Source: Azoarcus sp.
Lineage (GTDB): Bacteria > Pseudomonadota > Gammaproteobacteria > Burkholderiales > Rhodocyclaceae
Length of the DNA: 64,000 nt
Assembly: GCA_030604735.1 (NCBI GenBank)
Contig: JAUVVG010000004.1
Coordinates: 82,059 to 146,058 of the forward strand
Direction: 5' to 3'
Part shown: positions 51,034 through 59,529 of the stretch, piece after piece
Layout: the number at the start of each line of letters is the position of its first letter
Position numbering within the stretch: position 1 is the stretch's first letter
Notes under the pieces: generated by a model
Databases searched by the model: none
Told to the model about the DNA's origin: nothing
The model's input: only the letters and a program-made list of their open reading frames with translations
Position numbers and translations under genes: made by a program

Positions 51034-52755
51034 TCAGGCGGCGGTCAGTCTGTCTTGAAGAAAGCTGACGATCTGGCCGATCGGAACCGACAGCGCTTCG
51101 GTGTCGCGTCGGCCCTGGTACTCGGCCAGGCCTTCTTTCAGTCCACGGTCGCCAATGACTACCCGGTGGGGAACGCCGATCAGTTCCCAGTCGGCGAACA
51201 TCGCTCCAGGGCGCTCGTTGCGGTCGTCCAGGATCACGTCGCAGCCGGCGGCGAGCAGCGCCTCGTAGATCTTCATCGCCGCGGTCCGGACCGCGTCCGA
51301 CTTGGCCCAGCCGACCGGGCAGACTACCAGCTCGAACGGTGCGATCGCGCGGGGCCAGATGATGCCGCGTTCATCGTTGTTCTGCTCGATCGCGGCACCG
51401 AGGATACGGGTCACGCCAATGCCGTAGCAGCCCATCTCCATGACCTGCTCGCGGCCGGTCTCGTCGAGGAACTTGGCGCCCATCGCCTCCGAGTATTTGG
51501 TGCGCAACTGGAAGATATGACCGACCTCGATGCCGCGACAGATTTCCAGCGAGCCCTTGCCGTCGGGAGACGGGTCGCCGGCGACGACCTTGCGCAGATC
51601 GGCGACTTCCGGTTCCTCGAAGTCGCGTCCGATGTTGGCGCCGATATAGTGCCAGTCGTCGTCATTGGCGCCGATCACGAAGTCGGACATCGCGGCGACG
51701 CTGCGGTCCATGATGACCCGCCCCTTGAACCCGATCGGGCCGAGCGATCCCGGGTTGGCACCAAAGGCCTCGGCGATCGCCTCCGGGGTCGCGAACGTCA
51801 GCGGATTGCAGATGCCATCAAGCTTCTGTGCCTTGATCGGATTGAGTTCATGGTCGCCGCGAACCAGCATCAGCACCGGCTTGCCTCCGGATTCATCGTC
51901 GCCCGCGACGACGATGGCCTTGACCGTGGTCGCCACCGGTATCTTCAGAAACTCGGCGAGGTCTGCAATCGTCTTGACCCCTGGCGTGTGGATCTTCTCG
52001 AGGCGCTGCGTCGGGTTGGGGCGGGCCTTGCCCGGGCCGGCGGCTTCGGCCAGCTCGACGTTGGCAGCGAAGTCGGACTGCGGGCACCACGCGATGTCGT
52101 CTTCGCCGGTTTCGGCGATGACATGGAATTCGTGCGAGCCGGTACCCCCGATCGATCCGGTATCGGCCGCGACGGCGCGGAATGCGAGGCCAAGGCGGGT
52201 GAAGATCCGGGTGTAGGTCTCGTGCATGTTCCAGTATTCGCGTTCGAGATCGGCGTAGGAGGCATGAAAGGAGTAGCCGTCCTTCATCGTGAACTCGCGC
52301 CCGCGCATCACGCCGAAGCGAGGGCGGATCTCGTCGCGGAATTTGTTCTGGATCTGGTAGAAGTGCTTGGGCAACTGGCGATAGCTGCGCAATTCCCGGC
52401 GTGCGATGTCGGTGATCACTTCCTCGTGGGTCGGGCCGACGACGAAGTCGCGCTCGTGCCTGTCCTTCAGTCGCAGCAGCTCGGGGCCGTAGGCGTCCCA
52501 ACGTTTGGACTCCTGCCACAACTCGGCCGGCTGCACCGCCGGCATCAGCACTTCTATCGCGCCCGCCCGGTTCATCTCCTCGCGTACGATGGTTTCGACC
52601 TTGCGCACCGAGCGCAGGCCCATGGGCATCCAGCTGTAGATGCCGGCAGCGACCTTGCGGATCAGGCCGGATCGAAGCATCAGCTTCTGGCTGGTGACCT
52701 CTGCATCCGACGGAGCTTCCTTGAGCGTGGAGATGAAAAATCGACTGGCGAGCAT
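51034..52755 (-). CDS. proS: Prolyl-tRNA synthetase (bacterial type)
   Basis: A 573-residue bacterial-type ProRS with the YbaK-like INS editing insertion (roughly 230-390) between class II motifs. '[19 protein letters not shown]', '[15 protein letters not shown]' and '[21 protein letters not shown]' show the catalytic core, '[17 protein letters not shown]' motif 3. Start at 52755 gives the standard '[20 protein letters not shown]'; the long open frame upstream is antisense to rppH. Followed by the lytic transglycosylase and divergent from rppH. Confidence 0.98.
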   Translation of the reverse strand: MLASRFFISTLKEAPSDAEVTSQKLMLRSGLIRKVAAGIYSWMPMGLRSVRKVETIVREEMNRAGAIEVLMPAVQPAELWQESKRWDAYGPELLRLKDRHERDFVVGPTHEEVITDIARRELRSYRQLPKHFYQIQNKFRDEIRPRFGVMRGREFTMKDGYSFHASYADLEREYWNMHETYTRIFTRLGLAFRAVAADTGSIGGTGSHEFHVIAETGEDDIAWCPQSDFAANVELAEAAGPGKARPNPTQRLEKIHTPGVKTIADLAEFLKIPVATTVKAIVVAGDDESGGKPVLMLVRGDHELNPIKAQKLDGICNPLTFATPEAIAEAFGANPGSLGPIGFKGRVIMDRSVAAMSDFVIGANDDDWHYIGANIGRDFEEPEVADLRKVVAGDPSPDGKGSLEICRGIEVGHIFQLRTKYSEAMGAKFLDETGREQVMEMGCYGIGVTRILGAAIEQNNDERGIIWPRAIAPFELVVCPVGWAKSDAVRTAAMKIYEALLAAGCDVILDDRNERPGAMFADWELIGVPHRVVIGDRGLKEGLAEYQGRRDTEALSVPIGQIVSFLQDRLTAA

Positions 52756-52977
52756 GCTGTGTTTCCGGGTGAGTGATGAATGAGCGGTCGTGCATTTTAG
52801 CAGTGAGCGCAATCGGCTTGCGTCAAAAACCCGCTCGGGATGTCGGCGCCGCTGCGTCGCGCGATCTATCGGGCGAGCCGCATTTGGCCGTTCGGCGGGA
52901 ACCGGGCCGGGGCGCCGCTTTCCAACCGTGCGTAACTGTGGAAAAATCCACTTAATTTCAGAATCAAGGGTTTGATC

Positions 52978-53514
52978 ATGCTCGATCGTGAAGGCTATCG
53001 CCCGAACGTCGGCATCATTCTGGTCAACGCGCGCAATGAGGTCTTCTGGGGCAAGCGGATTCGAGAGCATTCCTGGCAATTCCCGCAAGGGGGAATCAAG
53101 CATGGTGAGTCGCCGCAGCAGGCGATGTACCGGGAACTGTTCGAGGAAGTGGGGCTTCGTCCCGAGCATGTGAAGATCCTCGGACGCACGCGCGGCTGGT
53201 TGCGCTACGACGTCCCCAAACATTGGATACGTCGCGAATGGCGGAATACGTACAAGGGGCAAAAGCAGATATGGTTTCTGCTCAGACTCGTGGGACGTGA
53301 TTCCGACGTTTGTTTGCGCGCCTGCAAGCATCCGGAATTCGATGCATGGCGGTGGAGTGAGTACTGGGTGCCGCTGGATGCGGTCATCGAGTTCAAGCGG
53401 CAGGTCTATCAACAGGCTTTGTCCGAGTTGTCTGGGGTCCTTTTCAGGATGCGTCCGCCCGAGCCCCCCGCGGCATACAGGGAGGCGATGGACAGCGTTG
53501 GAACCCGGCTCTAA
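52978..53514 (+). CDS. rppH: RNA pyrophosphohydrolase RppH
   Basis: A 178-residue RppH. The Nudix box '[20 protein letters not shown]' followed by VGL is complete. RppH removes pyrophosphate from mRNA 5' ends to start RNase E decay. Start at 52978 with AAGGG upstream gives '[17 protein letters not shown]'. A short stem (52938-52942 with 52947-52951) lies in its leader. A strong terminator follows the stop. Confidence 0.97.
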   Translation: MLDREGYRPNVGIILVNARNEVFWGKRIREHSWQFPQGGIKHGESPQQAMYRELFEEVGLRPEHVKILGRTRGWLRYDVPKHWIRREWRNTYKGQKQIWFLLRLVGRDSDVCLRACKHPEFDAWRWSEYWVPLDAVIEFKRQVYQQALSELSGVLFRMRPPEPPAAYREAMDSVGTRL

Positions 53515-53523
53515 TGAAGTACG

Positions 53524-53550
53524 ACCCGGTCTTGATGACCGGGTTTTTTT
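53524..53550 (+). terminator. Rho-independent terminator after rppH
   Basis: A perfect 8-bp stem (53524-53531 with 53537-53544), 5-base loop and seven T, starting 10 bases after the stop. Confidence 0.92.
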
Positions 53551-53704
53551 CGAGTGTGACGATAAAGTTCATCTATGAGGTAATTAGCAAAACACAATTT
53601 TCATGTTGCGTGTTCGATCGGCTAAAGTGAAAGAGCTGGATCAGGCGAGACTGTTCTTGCCTGTTACCGGTCCTCTACACCATTTCGAGCAACAGGAGAG
53701 AAAC

Positions 53705-54127
53705 ATGCCTCAACTCAAGGGTTCCAAGACCGAAACCTGTCTGAAGGAAGCGTTCGCGGGTGAATCGCAGGCAAACCGTCGTTATCTGTACTTTGCAAAC
53801 AAGGCAGACATCGAAGGACAAAACGACGTTGCGGCGCTCTTCAGGTCGACTGCGGAAGGGGAAACCGGCCATGCTCATGGTCACCTCGAGTTTCTCGAAG
53901 CCTCGGGTGATCCGGCCACCGGCTTGCCGATCGGTGCGACCCGCGACAACCTGATGTCCGCTGTCGCCGGCGAAACCCATGAATACACCGACATGTATCC
54001 GGGTATGGCCAAGACCGCCCGCGAGGAAGGCTTCGACGAAATCGCGGACTGGTTCGAGACGCTGGCCAAGGCCGAGCGCTCGCATGCCAACCGCTACCAG
54101 AAGGCCCTCGACGCGCTGGTCGACTGA
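53705..54127 (+). CDS. Rubrerythrin-like di-iron protein (no rubredoxin domain)
   Basis: A 140-residue ferritin-like protein with the rubrerythrin di-iron ligands: E20, E53 with H56, E90, E93, and E124 with H127. The C-terminal rubredoxin-like FeS4 domain of classical rubrerythrin is missing, so it must take electrons from a partner. Rubrerythrins reduce hydrogen peroxide to water. AGGAG precedes the start. The next gene, an Fe-S protein, begins 113 bases downstream on the same strand and is a candidate electron donor (inference). Confidence 0.93.
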   Translation: MPQLKGSKTETCLKEAFAGESQANRRYLYFANKADIEGQNDVAALFRSTAEGETGHAHGHLEFLEASGDPATGLPIGATRDNLMSAVAGETHEYTDMYPGMAKTAREEGFDEIADWFETLAKAERSHANRYQKALDALVD

Positions 54128-54240
54128 CCGGGTTTGCGATGCATGACCCGGTCGATTCCGGGCCGTGCCAACAGTCGTCGCGCCGCGTTCTTCGCGGCGC
54201 GCGTTTGTCAGCCGTCCAACCAACACAGGCAGGAGCGTTC

Positions 54241-55584
54241 ATGAGCATGCGCGAAGGTAATCTCGAAGCGCCGACCCGGCATCCTCTCGACTGGAAGAAT
54301 CCCGATTTCTACAACGAGGATAAACTGCACGAGGAACTCGAGCGAGTCTTCGACATATGTCATGGTTGCCGGCGTTGCCTGAGTCTTTGCAATGCCTTCC
54401 CGGTCCTGTTCGATCTGGTGGATGAGACCGAAGAGGGCGAGGTCGAAGGGGTCGCAAAAAAGGATTACTGGAAGGTTGTCGACCAGTGCTACCTGTGCGA
54501 TGTCTGCTACATGACCAAATGTCCTTATGTTCCGCCGCACCCGTGGAACCTCGACTTTCCGCACCTGATGCTGCGGGCGAAGGCGGTCAAGCACAAGAAG
54601 GGTGAAACTGCCTTCCGCGACAAGCTGTTGTCCTCGACCGACACGCTCGGGTCCTTTGCCGGCATCCCGATCGTCACGCCGGTGGTCAATGCGGTCAACA
54701 AGACCAAGCTGATGCGAGGCGCGATGGAAAGCGCGCTTGGAGTCGACAAGAAAGCCTGGATTCCCGAGTACGCACCGAAGAAGTTCCGCTCGATAGCAGG
54801 CAAGTCCGAGGCGACCAAGGTGGTCGATGGCGAGCGCACGCCCGGTAAGGTCGCGGTCTATGCGACCTGCTACATCAACTTCAACGAGCCGGGCATCGGC
54901 CGGGACTTGTTGAGCATCCTGCGCCATAACGACATCCCGTTCGTGTTGGTCGAGAAGGAAGCGTGCTGCGGCATGCCCAAGCTGGAACTTGGCGACCTCG
55001 ATGCGGTGGCGGCCAACAAGGAAGTGAATATTCCGCAACTCGCCAAGCTCGCGCGCGATGGCTATGCGATTCTGACTCCGATCCCGTCCTGCACGCTGAC
55101 CTTCAAGCAGGAGTTGCCGTTGATGTTCCCCGATTGCGCCGACACCCAGGCGGTGAAGGGCGCGATGTGGGATCCGTTCGAGTATTTCGTCGCACGAAAC
55201 AAGGACGGCTTGCTCAAGACCGACTTCAAACAAGCGCTAGGCAAGATCGGATACCACGTACCTTGCCACTCGCGGGTTCAGAATGTCGGCAAGAAAACGG
55301 CCGAGGCGCTCTCGCTGGTGCCGGACACCGAAGTCAAGGTGGTGGAGCGCTGCAGCGGGCACTCCGGCACCTGGGGGGTCAAGAAGGAGTTCCATGCGAC
55401 GGCAATGAAGATCGGCCGACCGGTCTTCCGCGCGATGAGCGAGGCCGAACCCGATTACATCAGCTCGGATTGCCAGCTGGCGGGCCATCATATCGCACAG
55501 GGCATGGAGGAGGCGGGCATGAAGAAAGCGGAGATGCAGCACCCGCTGACCTTGCTTGCCAAGGCATACGGATTACAGGACTAA
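54241..55584 (+). CDS. (Fe-S)-binding protein with two [4Fe-4S] clusters and two CCG domains
   Basis: A 447-residue protein related to GlpC and heterodisulfide reductase subunits. N-terminal ferredoxin-like clusters: C40-x2-C43-x2-C46-x3-C50 and C83-x2-C86-x2-C89-x4-C94. Then two cysteine-rich CCG-like segments, 'EKEACCGMPKLELGD' with an earlier 'YATCYINFNEPG', and 'YHVPCHSRVQNVGKK' with 'ERCSGHSGTWG'. No membrane helix or signal is seen. AGGAG lies before the ATG. It is conserved next to rubrerythrin and DUF3501 in other proteobacteria. Confidence 0.9.
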   Translation: MSMREGNLEAPTRHPLDWKNPDFYNEDKLHEELERVFDICHGCRRCLSLCNAFPVLFDLVDETEEGEVEGVAKKDYWKVVDQCYLCDVCYMTKCPYVPPHPWNLDFPHLMLRAKAVKHKKGETAFRDKLLSSTDTLGSFAGIPIVTPVVNAVNKTKLMRGAMESALGVDKKAWIPEYAPKKFRSIAGKSEATKVVDGERTPGKVAVYATCYINFNEPGIGRDLLSILRHNDIPFVLVEKEACCGMPKLELGDLDAVAANKEVNIPQLAKLARDGYAILTPIPSCTLTFKQELPLMFPDCADTQAVKGAMWDPFEYFVARNKDGLLKTDFKQALGKIGYHVPCHSRVQNVGKKTAEALSLVPDTEVKVVERCSGHSGTWGVKKEFHATAMKIGRPVFRAMSEAEPDYISSDCQLAGHHIAQGMEEAGMKKAEMQHPLTLLAKAYGLQD

Positions 55585-55591
55585 CGAGAAA

Positions 55592-56191
55592 ATGGGACAG
55601 ATCACAATGGGCAAGATCACCGCGGACTCCCTGCTTTCGCTCGAGGCTTACCACAAGGCACGGCCTCAGATCCGGGAGCGCATCATTGCGTTGCGCAGAC
55701 GCCGTACTGTTCATCTCGGGGATCATCTGACCTTGATCTTCGAGAACGAGGAGTTGATGCGCTACCAGATCCAGGAGATGCTGCGGGTCGAGAAGATTTT
55801 CGAGAGCGAGGGCATCCAGGATGAACTGGACGCCTACAACCCGCTCGTCCCCGACGGCAGTAACTTCAAGGCGACGATGATGATCGAGTACACCGTCGAA
55901 TCCGAACGACGCTCGGCCTTGGCACGGATGCGCGGAATCGAAAGTCGCGTTTTCGTCGAGGTGGAAGGTCAGCCTAGGGTCTATGCGATTGCAGACGAGG
56001 ATCTAGAGCGTACGACAGAAGATAAGACCTCTGCCGTTCATTTCCTTCGTTTCGAACTGAGCGATGACATGTGTACTGCGCTGAAATCCGGCGCACAGAT
56101 GAAGGTCGGCTGTGACCACAAGGAGTATCCTATGCATCTGGATACCTTGCCGCCGGAAACGCTTGCCGAGCTGGTGACGGATATCGCCTGA
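55592..56191 (+). CDS. DUF3501 family protein
   Basis: A 199-residue cytoplasmic protein of the DUF3501 family, unknown function. Signatures: 'ITADSLLSLEAYHKARPQIRERII', 'RRRRTVHLGDHLTLIFENEEL' and 'RYQIQEMLRVEKIFES'. Start is either ATG 55592 or ATG 55607; the former follows GAGAA, the latter matches the shortest homologs. It begins 7 bases after the Fe-S gene, in the same operon with rubrerythrin, which points to peroxide or iron handling. Confidence 0.88.
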   Translation: MGQITMGKITADSLLSLEAYHKARPQIRERIIALRRRRTVHLGDHLTLIFENEELMRYQIQEMLRVEKIFESEGIQDELDAYNPLVPDGSNFKATMMIEYTVESERRSALARMRGIESRVFVEVEGQPRVYAIADEDLERTTEDKTSAVHFLRFELSDDMCTALKSGAQMKVGCDHKEYPMHLDTLPPETLAELVTDIA

Positions 56192-56242
56192 ATCGACACT
56201 CTTGAAGCGGGGGAGATTCGGGTCGCCCGGCAACCCCGCTTT

Positions 56243-56788
56243 ATGGAGAGTGCTGAATTGCAGTTGTTCAAACGAATAGTGACGCCGGGTTTCCTCATAC
56301 CGGCTGTTTTCATGCTTGGCGTGTTCCCGCTGTTCGCGTCGGCGCAGGGTGGGATCTTTTCTGGCCCGGATCCAAACTGGCGCGAGGGCGAGTATTCGTT
56401 GCCGCCCGCACCATCCGAGGCTGCGTTGCGCCAGTTCTTTGTCAGCGCCGCTTCGCCCAATCGCTTCTTGATCGATGAGAGCAGTCTGGCGGTTGGTGAA
56501 GACGGCGTCGTACGCTATGTGCTGGTGGTGCGCACGCCCGGAGGGGCGGAGAACACGACCTACGAAGGCATTCGATGCGCGTCCGGCGAGCGCCGCATCT
56601 ATGCGATGGGCAGGCCGGATGGAACATGGGTTGCCGCCCGGCGCTCCGATTGGGAACCGATCTCGGACAACGCATACAACCGTCCTCGCGCCGCTCTCGC
56701 CTACGATCATTTTTGTGACGGCCCTGCGCCACCGCGGAATACCGCCGAGGCGTTGCGATTGCTGCGCGCGCCACCCGCTGCACGTTAA
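56243..56788 (+). CDS. CNP1-like secreted protein
   Basis: A 181-residue protein with an N-terminal signal peptide ('FLIPAVFMLGVFPLFASAQG', cleavage after ASA) and a CNP1-like domain, named after a Neisseria protein: 'PDPNWREGEYSLPPAPSEAALRQFFV' and 'NRFLIDESSLAVGEDGVVRYVLV' are typical. Periplasmic, function unknown. It follows DUF3501 by 51 bases and may belong to the same transcript. Confidence 0.88.
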   Translation: MESAELQLFKRIVTPGFLIPAVFMLGVFPLFASAQGGIFSGPDPNWREGEYSLPPAPSEAALRQFFVSAASPNRFLIDESSLAVGEDGVVRYVLVVRTPGGAENTTYEGIRCASGERRIYAMGRPDGTWVAARRSDWEPISDNAYNRPRAALAYDHFCDGPAPPRNTAEALRLLRAPPAAR

Positions 56789-56977
56789 TGCGTCCGTAAT
56801 CAGGCATCTAATTGCATGGTGAGTGGCGGGGGCGGTCAGGATGGTGCGGTCCGCGGCCCACGAGGTCAGCTTACGACATGCTGAAATGTCGATCGAGGCT
56901 GCCGCGCGCCGCGACGGGTTCGTGCCGGTCGACGCCCGGCTCGGTTTTGATCGTTTATGAACGGAAGGGGAGAGGTG

Positions 56978-57595
56978 ATGGACAAGTTGATCATGCAGTT
57001 CGACAGGGCATTGCGCACGGTCTTTGCGCCGGCCGCGAGTGCACGATCCGTGCCGGGCGATGACCTGCCGGAGGCCTCGCTCGACGACGCGCAGCGTGCC
57101 GAGGTCGCGGCATTGATGCGGGTGAATCATTGTGGCGAGATTTGTGCCCAGGCCTTGTACCAGGGCCAGGCGATGACATGCCGCGATGAAGGAGTGAAAA
57201 GGGAGTTGGAGCAGGCCTCCCGGGAAGAAACCGAGCATCTGGCCTGGACTGAACGCCGTATCTCGGAGTTGGGCGGCCGGACTTCGCTTCTCAATCCGCT
57301 GTGGTATGCCGGTTCGCTTGCGATCGGAATGGTCGCGGGCAAGTTGGGTGACCGTTGGAACCTTGGGTTTCTCGCGGAAACAGAACGCCAGGTAGAGGCG
57401 CACTTGACACGCCACCTGGATCGTCTGCCTTCAGAGGACGCTCGTTCGCGCGCGATCCTCGAGCAGATGAGGGAGGATGAAGTCCGGCATGCCGAGACGG
57501 CAGTTCAATTGGGTGGGCAGGACTTGCCGAGCCCGGTCAAGGCAGGGATGAAGCTGGCCTCCAAGGTCATGACCGGGGTGTCTTACCGGATTTGA
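56978..57595 (+). CDS. coq7: 2-polyprenyl-3-methyl-6-methoxy-1,4-benzoquinone monooxygenase Coq7
   Basis: A 205-residue di-iron hydroxylase of ubiquinone synthesis. Di-iron ligands appear in '[14 protein letters not shown]', '[15 protein letters not shown]' and '[16 protein letters not shown]' (E-x2-H motifs). The start at 56978 follows GGGGAGAGG. Presence of Coq7 fits an aerobic ubiquinone-using bacterium, consistent with Na+-NQR reducing ubiquinone. It converges on osmC. Confidence 0.95.
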   Translation: MDKLIMQFDRALRTVFAPAASARSVPGDDLPEASLDDAQRAEVAALMRVNHCGEICAQALYQGQAMTCRDEGVKRELEQASREETEHLAWTERRISELGGRTSLLNPLWYAGSLAIGMVAGKLGDRWNLGFLAETERQVEAHLTRHLDRLPSEDARSRAILEQMREDEVRHAETAVQLGGQDLPSPVKAGMKLASKVMTGVSYRI

Positions 57596-57634
57596 CTGGC
57601 GCGCAGGATGGGGTTCGGCTGCGGACGAAGCCCT

Positions 57635-58060
57635 TCAATCCGCCTCGATGATCTCCCAGTCGTGGACGATTTCGGCGGTCTTGCCGAGCATGATCGATGC
57701 CGAGCAATACTTCTCGGCTGAGAGGTGAACGGCGCGTTCGACGCTCTCCGGCTTCAACCCCTTGCCAGTCACGACATAGTGAAAACGGATACGGGTAAAA
57801 ACCTTGGGATCCGACTCGGCCCGCTCTGCCGAGAGTGTGACTTCGCAGTCCCTGACGTCCTGACGGCTGCGCTTCAGAATCAGGACCACGTCGAATGCGC
57901 TGCATCCCCCGGCGCCCGCGAGCATCAGCTCCATCGGACGGGCCGCCAGGTTCCGCCCACCCGCTTCCGGCGCTCCGTCCATCGCCACAAGATGGCCGGA
58001 CCCTGTCTCGGCGATGAAACTCATGCCGTCCCTGCCCATCCATTTGACCTTGCACTCCAT
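57635..58060 (-). CDS. OsmC family protein
   Basis: A 141-residue OsmC/Ohr-superfamily protein of the YhfA-like subgroup. Peroxidatic and resolving cysteines are at C53 ('GAGGCSAFDVVLI') and C119 ('SAEKYCSASIM'). YhfA-like proteins may reduce organic peroxides, but this subgroup is poorly characterised. Convergent with coq7; upstream lies the AT-rich gap and the small-RNA candidate. Confidence 0.93.
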   Translation of the reverse strand: MECKVKWMGRDGMSFIAETGSGHLVAMDGAPEAGGRNLAARPMELMLAGAGGCSAFDVVLILKRSRQDVRDCEVTLSAERAESDPKVFTRIRFHYVVTGKGLKPESVERAVHLSAEKYCSASIMLGKTAEIVHDWEIIEAD

Positions 58061-58184
58061 GTCGTCTCCCGAGTTCGTCGTATGCGGTTTATTGTGTCCA
58101 GAGGCGTGATTCTACCGGAATGGCAAGCACCGAAAGCCGGAGTGCAGCACGCCAATCAGTGTGCTGCGACGCAAAAAATAATCT

Positions 58185-58394
58185 TCAAGGCATAGTCCAT
58201 GATCGCGACAGGGTTGTCGAGGTCGGCGTCAATTTGAATAAAAATTGATTTAAAACAATAATTTGAAGTGCTATCAAGAAAATTGATGTGATAATTAAAA
58301 CAATTGTAGTGCAATGCACAAAGAAGGCTTGATTCGATGGTGTGCTATCACTGATAATTATTCCCAGTCGGATCGGAGCGGTTGTCTGGTCCAA
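58185..58394 (-). CDS. Possible small membrane peptide in the AT-rich gap (doubtful)
   Basis: A 69-codon frame with TTG start at 58394, preceded by GGAGGAG about seven bases away, predicting one transmembrane helix ('TTIVLIITSIFLIALQIIVL'). AT-rich sequence easily gives hydrophobic frames by chance, and the same bases form the C-rich motifs of the opposite-strand small-RNA candidate. Reported as an alternative, not a firm gene. Confidence 0.2.
   Translation of the reverse strand: MDQTTAPIRLGIIISDSTPSNQAFFVHCTTIVLIITSIFLIALQIIVLNQFLFKLTPTSTTLSRSWTMP
58190..58330. other. AT-rich intergenic island
   Basis: Base composition is strikingly AT-rich against the GC-rich surroundings. It contains a repeated unit (AAAATTGAT followed by AAAACAAT, twice) and an inverted repeat TCAATTT/AAATTGA around 58220-58240. 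It sits upstream of the candidate small-RNA promoter and could act as a UP/curved element or be a relic of acquired DNA. Confidence 0.5.
58329..58358 (+). promoter_or_regulatory. Candidate sigma-70 promoter of the small RNA
   Basis: TTGATT (58329-58334), 18-bp spacer, GATAAT (58353-58358), immediately downstream of the AT-rich island. Transcription would start near 58365. Confidence 0.5.
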
Positions 58395-58463
58395 GCGGTG
58401 TCTCCTCCACCCTCCTCCTGTGGTGTGGATTTAACGCAGTCCCGAGCGGACTGCGTTTTTTTT
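58365..58463 (+). ncRNA. Candidate small RNA with anti-Shine-Dalgarno motifs
   Basis: A ~99-nt transcript is predicted between a promoter-like element and a strong intrinsic terminator, with no open frame on the plus strand and no plus-strand gene upstream that needs a terminator here (coq7 ends 840 bases away). It carries TCTCCTCC (58401-58408) and CCTCCTCC (58411-58418), complementary to Shine-Dalgarno sequences; the second is exposed in the loop of a short hairpin (58408-58411 with 58422-58425). The layout resembles C-rich-loop small RNAs of proteobacteria. Expression is not known; a leader/attenuator of rplM is the main alternative. Confidence 0.5.
58433..58463 (+). terminator. Rho-independent terminator of the small RNA
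   Basis: A perfect 10-bp stem (58433-58442 with 58448-58457), loop CGAGC, followed by eight T in total. There is no T-run in the minus direction, so it works only on the plus strand. Confidence 0.85.
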
Positions 58464-58489
58464 CTCTTGCCGTGATCTGTCTTCAGTGT

Positions 58490-58519
58490 TTGACATTGAA
58501 GGCCATTTTCCATTAATAT
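58490..58519 (+). promoter_or_regulatory. Sigma-70 promoter of rplM-rpsI
   Basis: A perfect -35 TTGACA (58490-58495), 18-bp spacer, -10 TAATAT (58514-58519); start near 58526, leaving a leader of about 50 bases before rplM. Confidence 0.75.
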
Positions 58520-58576
58520 CACGAGCTTTCCGTTTATTGGGCCGTCACGCGAGGCCGGACAAGATCGAGGATTCGA

Positions 58577-59005
58577 ATGAAAACGTTTTCTGCCAAGCCG
58601 CATGAGGTCACACGCGACTGGTTTGTTGTTGATGCGTCGGACAAGGTGCTTGGCCGGCTCGCCGCCGAAGTGGCCCGTCGTCTTCGCGGTAAACATAAAA
58701 CCATCTACACGCCGCACGTCGATACCGGTGACTACATCGTCGTCGTGAATGTCGAGAAGATCCGTGTTACCGGCAACAAGGCAACTGATAAGAAATATTA
58801 TCGCCACACCGGTTACCCGGGCGGTATCTACGAAACCAACTTTACGAAGTTGCAGCAGCGTTTTCCCGGGCGAGTGCTCGAGAAGGCGGTGAAGGGCATG
58901 TTGCCGAAGGGCCCGCTGGGCTACGCCATGCTCAAGAAGCTGAAGTGCTATGCAGGTGCCGAGCACCCGCACAGTGCGCAGCAGCCCAAAGTACTCGAGA
59001 TCTGA
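58577..59005 (+). CDS. rplM: 50S ribosomal protein L13
   Basis: A 142-residue L13, the usual length. It begins '[20 protein letters not shown]' and contains '[17 protein letters not shown]' and '[21 protein letters not shown]'. AGGA precedes the ATG. First gene of the rplM-rpsI operon, with a good promoter upstream. L13 is an early 50S assembly protein. Confidence 0.99.
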   Translation: MKTFSAKPHEVTRDWFVVDASDKVLGRLAAEVARRLRGKHKTIYTPHVDTGDYIVVVNVEKIRVTGNKATDKKYYRHTGYPGGIYETNFTKLQQRFPGRVLEKAVKGMLPKGPLGYAMLKKLKCYAGAEHPHSAQQPKVLEI

Positions 59006-59021
59006 CAGGAGCCTGAAAATA

Positions 59022-59414
59022 ATGGCCGTTAGCTACAACTACGGTACCGGTCGCCGCAAGACCGCAGTGGCCCGGGTTTTCATCAAGCCGGGCTCTGGCA
59101 ATATCGTCGTGAACGGTAAGCCAGTGGATGAGTTTTTCTCTCGTGAGACGGGTCGTATGATCGTTCGTCAGCCCTTGGTGCTGACCGAAAACGAAAACCG
59201 CTTCGATATCATGGTGAATGTGGTCGGTGGCGGTGAATCCGGTCAGGCAGGCGCCGTTCGTCACGGCATCACGCGTGCCCTGATCGATTACGATGAGGAA
59301 CTCAAGCCGGCGCTGCGCAAGGCCGGGTTTGTGACTCGCGATGCGCGAGCCGTCGAGCGTAAGAAAGTTGGTCTGCGCAAGGCGCGTCGTCGCAAGCAGT
59401 TCTCCAAGCGTTGA
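59022..59414 (+). CDS. rpsI: 30S ribosomal protein S9
   Basis: A 130-residue S9 ending '[14 protein letters not shown]', whose C-terminal tail contacts P-site tRNA. The start at 59022 has AGGAG upstream and gives '[20 protein letters not shown]'. It follows rplM by 16 bases; a perfect terminator follows. Confidence 0.99.
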   Translation: MAVSYNYGTGRRKTAVARVFIKPGSGNIVVNGKPVDEFFSRETGRMIVRQPLVLTENENRFDIMVNVVGGGESGQAGAVRHGITRALIDYDEELKPALRKAGFVTRDARAVERKKVGLRKARRRKQFSKR

Positions 59415-59430
59415 TTCATCAGCGCGAGCA

Positions 59431-59463
59431 AGCAAAAACCGCCTTCGGGCGGTTTTTGCTTTT
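59431..59463 (+). terminator. Rho-independent terminator of rplM-rpsI
   Basis: A perfect 13-bp stem (59431-59443 with 59448-59460), TTCG tetraloop and trailing T; A-rich on the 5' side. Confidence 0.95.
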
Positions 59464-59529
59464 GAATGGCCGATCTGCGTGCCCGAGTGAGATAATTACC
59501 AAGATGTCAGCTATTGCGAGGAGAGTGCG

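Noticed and set aside
51034..53412. proS as a 792-residue protein
   Set aside because: The first 219 codons of that frame are antisense to rppH; the ProRS N-terminus is at 52755.
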